The translations under genes and the position numbers were made by a program. Below, piece after piece: positions 51,803 to 64,000 of a DNA stretch of 64,000 nt. Each line of letters opens with the position of its first letter. The stretch's first letter is position 1. The notes under the pieces were generated by a model. The model was not told where the DNA came from and did not search any database. It saw only the letters and a list, made by a program, of their open reading frames with translations. This DNA comes from Acanthacorydalis orientalis (Eukaryota > Arthropoda > Insecta > Megaloptera > Corydalidae): contig CM068313.1 in NCBI GenBank assembly GCA_034766995.1, forward strand, positions 37,397,996 through 37,461,995, given 5' to 3'.

Positions 51803-52719
51803 TTAATTAATGTTTATTGTGTTTGATAATGATTGTCTCCAAAAATACTCTTGAAATTGATTAGATGCATATCGAGAATTTTGAATGCGTGACAAATGAT
51901 TCGTCTTTTGTGATCCATCGAATTTCGATTACTTTTTTGTATGTATCTTTTAAATAATACAGAGTGATAATTTTTCTAATACTTAACGAAGATTAACTTA
52001 ACAACCAATTGAGATAATAGCAGGATTTTTAAATCATATATATAGTGTTGATGTGTAGACACTTATATTTATGTAAAGGAAAATAAATATTAAAAAAATA
52101 ATATTTGGTATGAAAATTTTAGAAATTTTATAAACAATCATAAATTATGTTTTTAAAATAGTGTCAAATTTAATATTAAATTTTCCCAAGCATGAAAAAT
52201 ATAAACAACTATAATAATTTCTTAGAAATAAAAAGGAATGATGGTAAAAGTTAATAATTAAAATATTACTTGATATTCATTATTCAAAATGTTTCTACTC
52301 TTATCCTTTTTTATATATTACAAATAATGATTAGAGAAAAAACTATTATAATAAACGTAGATTATTATTAGATATAACAAAATAAGAAAAAAATATTTTT
52401 ATAACATTTTTTATTACGAAAAACTAGTTCTTAATATAAGAAACAATCTCAAATAACTCAAATATATTAAAAATATTTGTAAATAAATTAACAGCGAACT
52501 ATATAATATTTATGTTAAAAAAATTAATTTTTAAACTCATTTTATATTAAATAATTAATCATTTTAATTTTTTAATATTAAAATAAGTATTAAAAAAATG
52601 CTACATAAATGTAATTCTCAAAAATAATTGATTCGATAACATTTTAAATAATATATTGGTATTATTGACATATATTAAAAATGTAAATATAAAAATTTCA
52701 TTTGAATATTTTTCAATAA

Positions 52720-52771
<52 letters not shown>

Positions 52772-52847
52772 TAATTTTTAATTTAAAAACATTAATTACA
52801 ACCAAATGATTATTTCGAAATATAGTCTTATACATTTAAAAATCTAA
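51446..52847. other. Intergenic, no gene seen
   Basis: AT-rich, with (TA)n/GT tracts at about 51694-51797 and 52733-52766. Confidence 0.6.
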
Positions 52848-53085
52848 TGCAGGCCCGTAGCCAGACCGTCATATTAGAGGAGGCGAACACAATTTTCAAG
52901 AGGGAATTTTTTTATGTCAAAATTATTGAGGGTTACGGTAGAAACGCACTCTTAGAAACGATTTTTTCCGCGCGTAGAAATGTTTTTAATCATGAAGGTA
53001 AACCCATTAGGAAGATTATCCCAGTGATTCTCCATGATTTTCAAATCTCCCAAAATCGCAGTTCGTGTATTACATTTTTATAGAC
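52848..53085. repeat. Unrecognised, less AT-rich segment, possible repeat fragment
   Basis: Begins with GGCCCGTAGCCAG, a wording I associate with ends of dispersed elements, and stands out in base composition. It has an open frame of 78 codons on the plus strand with no family I recognise. No inverted partner end or target duplication was found. Confidence 0.3.
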
Positions 53086-53215
53086 ATATTTAAATTAAAA
53101 TATGTACTATCATTTGGGATAAAAATATAATAAAGTGAAATAAATAATATAATAAATATAAATAAAATAACTTTTATTTCACTTTTAGTTTTAAAAAATA
53201 AATTTCGACTCTCGA

Positions 53216-53287
53216 TCCGGTATGGTCTAGTGGCTAGGATACCTGGCTCTCACCCAGGAGGCTCGGGTTCGATTCCCGGTACCGGAA
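53216..53287 (+). tRNA. tRNA-Glu (anticodon CUC)
   Basis: Complete cloverleaf without intron. The acceptor stem TCCGGTA pairs with TACCGGA (7 of 7), followed by discriminator A. Internal promoter boxes are TGGTCTAGTGG and GGTTCGATTCC. The anticodon stem CCTGG/CCAGG encloses the loop CTCTCAC, so the anticodon is CTC (53249-53251). A TTTT run at about 53294 can end Pol III transcription. The 3' CCA is not encoded, as usual in eukaryotes. Confidence 0.96.
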
Positions 53288-56200
53288 TAGTTCTTTTGAT
53301 GTACTGACGTAATTTATTTTATATTTCGCGTTTCATAAATTGCCTATCTAAAAGTAAAACGAAAATAAGAATACCGGTTTTTTTAATATCTATTTCCTTC
53401 ACACAAGCAATAAATGTATTCATTTAAACAACGTAATGAAAATTGTCTGCTGTAAATAATTTTTAATTAATAATGTAAAAATACTGTACCTATTACTTAA
53501 TGTCATAAAATCTGAAAAATACATTTTTGTGGTTTAAGAAAAACAATTTTATTTTTCTTATTCTAATATCAACATTATTATAATTGATGTTATTTCCAAT
53601 TAAATAATAATCTACTATTTAATACTGATATTGTTTTAAAGAAGAATAACAATTTAGGTTTTTAGACATTACTAATATTTTATTAAATAAAATAAATACT
53701 GATTCTGTTTATTGCACACCTTAGAATTGTGTTTTAAAATCGTATTTTTCCTGGAACACAAAAATATGAAAGAAAAGTATATATTTTTAATTAAATATAT
53801 TTATATAAATTACAAAATGACAGTGAATATTATACATCATAAAACTATATACATACATTCTTTTAATTTCAAAGAAAACAATTTCAAAAAATTATCTGAC
53901 ATGATAAAAAAAAGTACAATCATGATAAAAAAACAATTAAAAAGATATCGTTCAGATTTATTTTTCATTTATCAATAATGCAAGTGATCAGATATAAAAC
54001 AATGCAACACAAAATGTAATAATAATATCTAATGTCAACTCTTTTGAAACATAAGTACAAAAAAAAATAAAAAGATTATATTTTCAGTTGCAATTTGTAA
54101 GAAAGAAAACTGTAAAATTTATTTCAAAGTATACGTGCTCATAATTTACTAGTTTAGTTTCAGAATAAATAAAACAAACTTTTTTAAATTATATTGTAAT
54201 TGTAACAATTTTTCCACAAGTATACTTTACTATAAATAAAAAGTACAAAATGATGTTCTTAATATCTTTAGATATTAAATCAAATAAATACATGAATAAA
54301 TAATAACTTAACATCAGAAGTATAATTTTAAAAAATACATATATTTTTAAGAAGTCTTTATGTTTTGTTTTATTTATAGTTTAGGGTCATTGTTTTGAGA
54401 TCATCAATATAAATATTATAGAATATTTATACGAATAAGTAATATTTATCATAATATAATTTTTAAACATTAAAAAAATTAACAATGCTCTGAAATAAAT
54501 ATCAGATAATATTCATTTTAATTATTAAAATATTTAATAGTAGATATTGTGTTGTTGGATGTCAACTAATAAATATTTTTTATAATTAATATATTATTTT
54601 AAAATTATTTTAAATTACTTATTCATTTATAATTCTAATAATTAGCAAATTTGATCCCATTATTAAATCAATATATGAATATAAAATACGTCTGGTGTTT
54701 TGTTATAAAGTTATGTGTTAAGAATAACTTTATTATTGCAAGTATTCATATTTCTTTTGTAAGTTCATTGTCAATAAATCCCTGTAGTATCATTTAAAAT
54801 TTAAAGTTTATTTATTTTTAATTGCAGTAATACCCTTTTGACTTTTGTCTGAATATTAAATTATACTTTAATACTGATCAAACATAATAAACAATAAATC
54901 ATGTCAATTAAAAATGTATTATACAATAATTAAATCTATTCATTGCATGATGAGGAAATATATTTAAAATAACAAATGCACTATGAATGTATTACATACT
55001 TAACAGTTTAAAAAAAATATTCACTTCTTAATTATTTTCAATAAATTAAATAGTCTTAAACATATTTAAAAATTGTTGTATTTCTAAAACTGTAAGAAAT
55101 CAAATGTATCAAATATTTTATTGCAAAAGAAAGTACAATTACATTTCAATATTTGAATAATTTCTATATAAATGACAAAACAGTTGACTAGTTCAAAACC
55201 TATCTATCTACTCTTTTATATTTTTTTTTCATTCATTAACAGTTCTAACAAAAATTGAAAATGTTTTTTTCTATACTACATTATGAGATATATAGTATTT
55301 AATATAATATTGATAAGATATCAGACGAAAAAATAAGCAAATATTTGACTGAATCAACTATAAAAGATAATTTTACCATAACACAGTATTTATTAGCTGT
55401 ATGCTTTAAATAATAACAATTTGACATCAAATTACAATATTTTTTAATATGTCTGAAAACACTGATAATCTAAACATTTATATTACATAATTCATTACTA
55501 CATCACATTTTCTATAGCAATAAAATAAGCAAGTATTATATAAAAAATTATCTGTTTAACAAATATTTAATAAAGATAAATTTGTAATGATTAATGGACA
55601 ATTTAATTCAACTGTTGGGTTATTGAAATATCACATATCCATTATTAAATAAAAAGAACAAGAATTAAATAAACAACAAAAAATTGCATACATGTTTAAT
55701 ATTAAAGAAATGTAATTTCTGTAAAATTTTGTATTTTGAATATGAATTAAAAATATTTAATTTACAAAATAAAAAGAAGTCTATTGGAATGTATCTACTT
55801 AATTAAAAATATACTTATAAAAAAACCACCACCACTTATACAATATTTTTTATATGGCACACAATTCAGACCAGATGAAATAACTAAATATTTTAGAAAT
55901 TAAGTCAGTGCTGCATAGTAGAGAAGAATTTAATCAATGTGAGAAACTAAATCAAAACATTTACATAATTTCACAAAAACAAATGCAATTTCTCAAAAGT
56001 ATTAAAAGTATAATTTATTAAGTACTTAACATTTCATTTTAATATTAAATATCAAAAGAAATTGAGTTATTTTTGTAAAATAATTACTTTAAATAATTTA
56101 ATTTATTAGGGTAAAAATAAATTGGAATTTTTAAATACTTGTCATTGTTGAATTAAAACAAAATTATATATTTTAATATAGATGGTTTAATAAACATGTG

Positions 56201-57210
56201 AAATGTTCAGAATTAAAATATGTTTTACAGTATTTAATAAATGAATACATTTAATTGAAATACAAATAGTGTTTCAAATATTTTATTATGCTGTTTTTTC
56301 ATATTAAATTGCATTAAAAAGCATTACTTAAAAATAACCTGTTAAAAATAATAAATTCTCAAAAACAAAAGATTTTTACAAAATATTAATTTATAATAAA
56401 AAATAACTGGTTTATTATTTTGTAAAAAAATAATTAAAATCATTTAAAAAAAATAATATTATATTTTGTAATTATTAAATATTGGATATATTTATATCAA
56501 AATATAGAAAAAAAGTTTAATTGCACTCAAAAGTAAAAAAAAAACAAGTATCACAATTTTATTGCATTCAATACATTAACAGTTAATTTTATTCTTTATT
56601 GGCACTGAATTAATATTCTAATATCATCAATAAATCTCAATCACAGCAGCAAAAATTCATTTAAAAACATTCAGTAATATTTTAACTTCCTTTAACTTCC
56701 TTTATTTAAGTCCATAAAAAAAATAGCAAGAAAATTATAATAACAAGAAACAATAACACATATCGCATAATATATGCACAGGTATATAATGTTGACTAAA
56801 AAGATAAGTGTATATCAAATTAGATTGTCACGTATGTTAGAATGAAAAAAATAATAATAAATATAATTCATCACATTATATACATAACTAAATGCTGTCA
56901 ATTTTAAAAAAATATAACTTTTGTAATAGTTATATAATATTTAAATGAATTGGCACAATTGCATATATATTTGAATGACAAAAATATTTTTTGAAATGAA
57001 CCATTTAACATGCACAATATATATCAATAGATATATGTATTTCTATATACTCATAAATGTACTTTAAACAAATATACATATAAAATTGATAAGTGAAAAT
57101 CATTTAATTTACTTGCCATAATAATAACAAAATAATTTGTTTTTAAATCACTTATTTAAATTCTTGTTAATATTGACTTTAATATTTTTGTAATAATCAA
57201 TATCAGGTAT
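53288..57210. other. Gene-poor AT-rich stretch
   Basis: 3.9 kb without a supported gene. Unlike the protease cluster it has no long TA tracts. A frame at 53712-53978 is Lys/Ile/Asn-rich, as expected from composition alone. The end nearest 57211 presumably includes the 3' UTR of the HPS4 homologue. Confidence 0.55.
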
Positions 57211-61428
<4,218 letters not shown>

Positions 61429-63180
61429 CTATGCTCATTAATGATATGTTCTTTCGGGGGTTTATTGTCTAACACAATAATGCCTAATCATAGCTTATTT
61501 GACAAAGATTCAACATGGATATCCATCTGTGACAAACATATTAGTGAACCTATTACAGAACTATAATTGTATTTAAATAGTAGAACCTCTTTTTATTTTA
61601 CATTTATAATTTTTAAACTAGTCAATAGCACAAAGATAATTTTCCCTTGATTTCATTTCATAATTCATTATCAAATGTACTTTAAAGTTTGTATAAATGA
61701 TAAAAATAGATAAAGGAATACAATTTGTTTTAAAGATAATTACTGTATAATAAAAACTAGGAGGAAATTATATAGTATTATAGTATTATTTTAATTTGCA
61801 AAATAGGCACTGAATTTGTTAATTTTAAAATTTTAATATTGCCTTTATTTAAAACTATTTTTTTTAGTAGATACTAGTTAAAGGGACCACTGAATTTCAA
61901 TTTTTCCTTTAACCGCCTCGATTTAGTTTTCTTTAATTTTAGAGATTAAATTTTAAATTGAAAACACTATACTTTATTTTCAAAATGTTTTAAATAAAAT
62001 ACAATTAAAGATAAAATAACATTCTATATACTTCATACTTATAATAATGAGGTTCTACTAGGTAGTTTTATTTATTTATGTTAAAAATAGCTTGATTTTA
62101 CATTTGTAAATAAAATAATGGCTTTTAATATTAAATTCTTTCTCTTTTGTTGTAAATGGTGTATATTTATATATTAAAAATGTTTATCATTTAAATATAT
62201 TAAAACAGATATTTTTATGGAAATTGTTTTTACAATTTTAGTTTGTAATTATTGCATTTTATTTATTATGTATATAATTTTTTATATGAAACTTTTTACT
62301 TTAAATAAGTCATAAAAATGAGTATTAATACCCTACTTGAAAATAATTAAATTTATAATTTAGAAAATATTAGAGAATGTATACATTTCAGTTTGGAAAT
62401 TATATGGTACAAATTAAAATAATATTGTAATTATCATTATCGTTATTTTTGAAAAAGTATACATTAAAATGTGAATTAAATACATACACATATGTATGTA
62501 TATATATATATATATATATAAAGTATTTTTTTTTATTGCAATTTGAATTAAATAATCATTATATTTAGTCCAATTCATATATTTTTCATTAATTGTATCT
62601 ATGTAATGAAAATTTATACAAATATATAGAAAAAGTGTATTCATCATGCATAAGTTTTAATTACATACATTTTTCTATGTGATTGAAACATTTATAGTTT
62701 ATAATGTTTTTATTTTTACACAATATAAATAAACAGTAATAACTATACATTTATCTGGTTATATTCTTTACTAATCTTTTGAAAGCTACCACATTTTCTT
62801 TAATTCATATTGTTTTGAAATAATTTGTGAATATTTTTTTTTTATATTTAATATTTTTTTTATTCAAGAATTTTTTTTTTTTGTATTGTATATTTCAAAA
62901 TTCATTCTTTTAAAAGAATATTACTTTAGAAATGCAGTTATTTTCATTATGTAATATTTTATACTAAATTAAATTTGTTTTACATTGTTACTGTAAATAG
63001 AATTATCCAAAAAATATAACTATTAGAAAAATAAAAAATACTTAAAATAATTTTGCATTTTATTTTACATATTTGCATACAATCTACAATACACTTTCAA
63101 CAATTATATCACTTAATTTACATCTACAAAAAATTGGTAAATGCTTAATGAATTATTACAAAATAACATTAATGTAATAT
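61429..63180. other. Intergenic TRIAP1 / C1QBP, no gene seen
   Basis: Convergent gene ends, so 3' UTRs of both genes are expected here. AT-rich with one short TA tract at about 62498-62521. Confidence 0.6.
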
Positions 63181-63946
63181 TTATTTTCCAGTTGTAAATT
63201 TCGATAAACCTTCTAATAATCCAATGTACGCTGAATGTTCATATACTGTACTAAAATCTGATAGCTTCTGTACGAAATCATTCGTTATACCTTTTTCATC
63301 CAAAACATTCATAAGTAAATCATACAGATACTGAAAATAAACACATTTGAATAAATACAATACAGCATTACAACTTATTTATTTACCCCGTCCAAAACAT
63401 CTCCAGCTACAGCATACATTTTATCATTCCATTCTCCTTCAAAAAGTGTGATTTCATCAATACCAAAGATATCATCTGAAAACAAATTATAAATTAGAAC
63501 AAATTAAAATGGTAAAAAAAGCCATACAGTACCATATCCTTGAGACTCTTCCTGAGCTGAAGGTGCATCTGTTAAAAATGAGCATGTAAAACTAAGTGTT
63601 TTATTATCTTTCACAATATCTACTTCAAATTGTGGTTTTGATTTCATTTCTGCAAACTCTGGTTTATCCACATTGGGATCAATTTCAGCTTCAGAATCGG
63701 CGTCCACAGTGTGATTAATATTGAAATGGACATTAATACTACAAATAACCCCCGTATTATTATTATTGAAAACATAAGCAAAAATTAAATCTTACGTTTC
63801 TTTATCTCCTTTCTTTGTTAATGTAACTTCAGCACCATCTAAACTAACTTTGAATCCATCTACTTCCGAAGGAATTGTTTTAATTTTCTGGGCTTTACGT
63901 TCTGCTAAAATTTCTTCTGTGAGAAATTCAACTAATTCTCGTTCGC
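63181..63946 (-). CDS. C1QBP: C1QBP / p32 (MAM33 family) homologue, C-terminal part
   Basis: Four exons inside the window: 63796-63946, 63533-63738, 63387-63475 and 63181-63330, phases consistent; the N-terminus with the mitochondrial targeting sequence lies beyond 64000. The readable part runs GERELVEFLTEEILAERKAQ, then VDGFKVSLDGAEVTLTKK, the VHFNINHTVD strand, an acidic loop (DADSEAEIDPNVDKPEF), FEVDIVKDNKTLSFTCSF, FGIDEITLFEGE and a C-terminal helix VYEHSAYIGLLEGLSKF. This is the MAM33/p32 fold, a trimeric acidic mitochondrial matrix protein linked to mitochondrial translation. The GDVLDG followed by YLYDLLMNVL region is typical. Confidence 0.93.
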
Positions 63947-64000
63947 CTGTGAACAACTTTTGGTTATGTTCAAATATATATATATATATCCTCCAATTTT

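Noticed and set aside
53712..53978. 88-codon Lys/Ile/Asn-rich frame
   Set aside because: Composition matches random AT-rich DNA; no splice sites, signal or motif seen.

Overview
The window is animal nuclear DNA, strongly AT-rich, with GT-AG introns and more than 40 long (TA)n microsatellites. The proteins point to an insect. The S1 proteases combine Gly189 with Asp226, which I associate with ant (Solenopsis) chymotrypsin, so a hymenopteran such as a bee, wasp or ant is the best guess. The lineage is inferred, not proven.

Positions 1 to about 51,400 hold a cluster of chymotrypsin-like S1 serine protease genes and their remains, labelled SP-A to SP-K here. All share one five-exon plan: exon 1 signal peptide; exon 2 activation site and His57; exon 3 Asp102 (247 nt in nearly all copies); exon 4 Cys168/Cys182 up to Cys191; exon 5 starting exactly at the GDSGGP motif. 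SP-A (+, partial) and SP-B (+) lie on the left, convergent with SP-C and SP-D (-). SP-E, F, G, H, I, J and K follow, all on the minus strand. SP-A/SP-C and SP-B/SP-D are two copies of one convergent gene pair. Decay is widespread: SP-C is one exon plus an intron remnant, SP-B has lost exon 2 and most of exon 3, SP-D is frameshifted exactly at the His57 codon, SP-E has Gln for His57, and SP-G has Ala for the oxyanion-hole Gly193. SP-F, H, I, J and K look intact and SP-A is intact as far as seen. A stray copy of an SP-D-type signal-peptide exon sits inside an SP-F intron.

Mobile DNA in the cluster: a broken piggyBac-type relic (about 2,926-3,610) inside SP-C, a hAT-type MITE with a perfect 8-bp target duplication (8,083-8,401), and a degenerate Tc1-like element with TA duplication (26,430-27,833) inside SP-H intron 4.

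From about 51,400 to 57,200 there is a gene-poor AT-rich stretch with a tRNA-Glu(CUC) gene. The right end holds ordinary housekeeping genes: an HPS4 homologue (-, BLOC-3 subunit), a TRIAP1/Mdm35 homologue (+) divergent from it, and the 3' part of a C1QBP/p32 homologue (-) that runs off the end.

The proteases are presumably secreted digestive enzymes made as zymogens. The cluster reads as a birth-and-death family in progress. I found no unprecedented system; the most informative signals are the different stages of protease decay and the microsatellite- and transposon-associated breakpoints.
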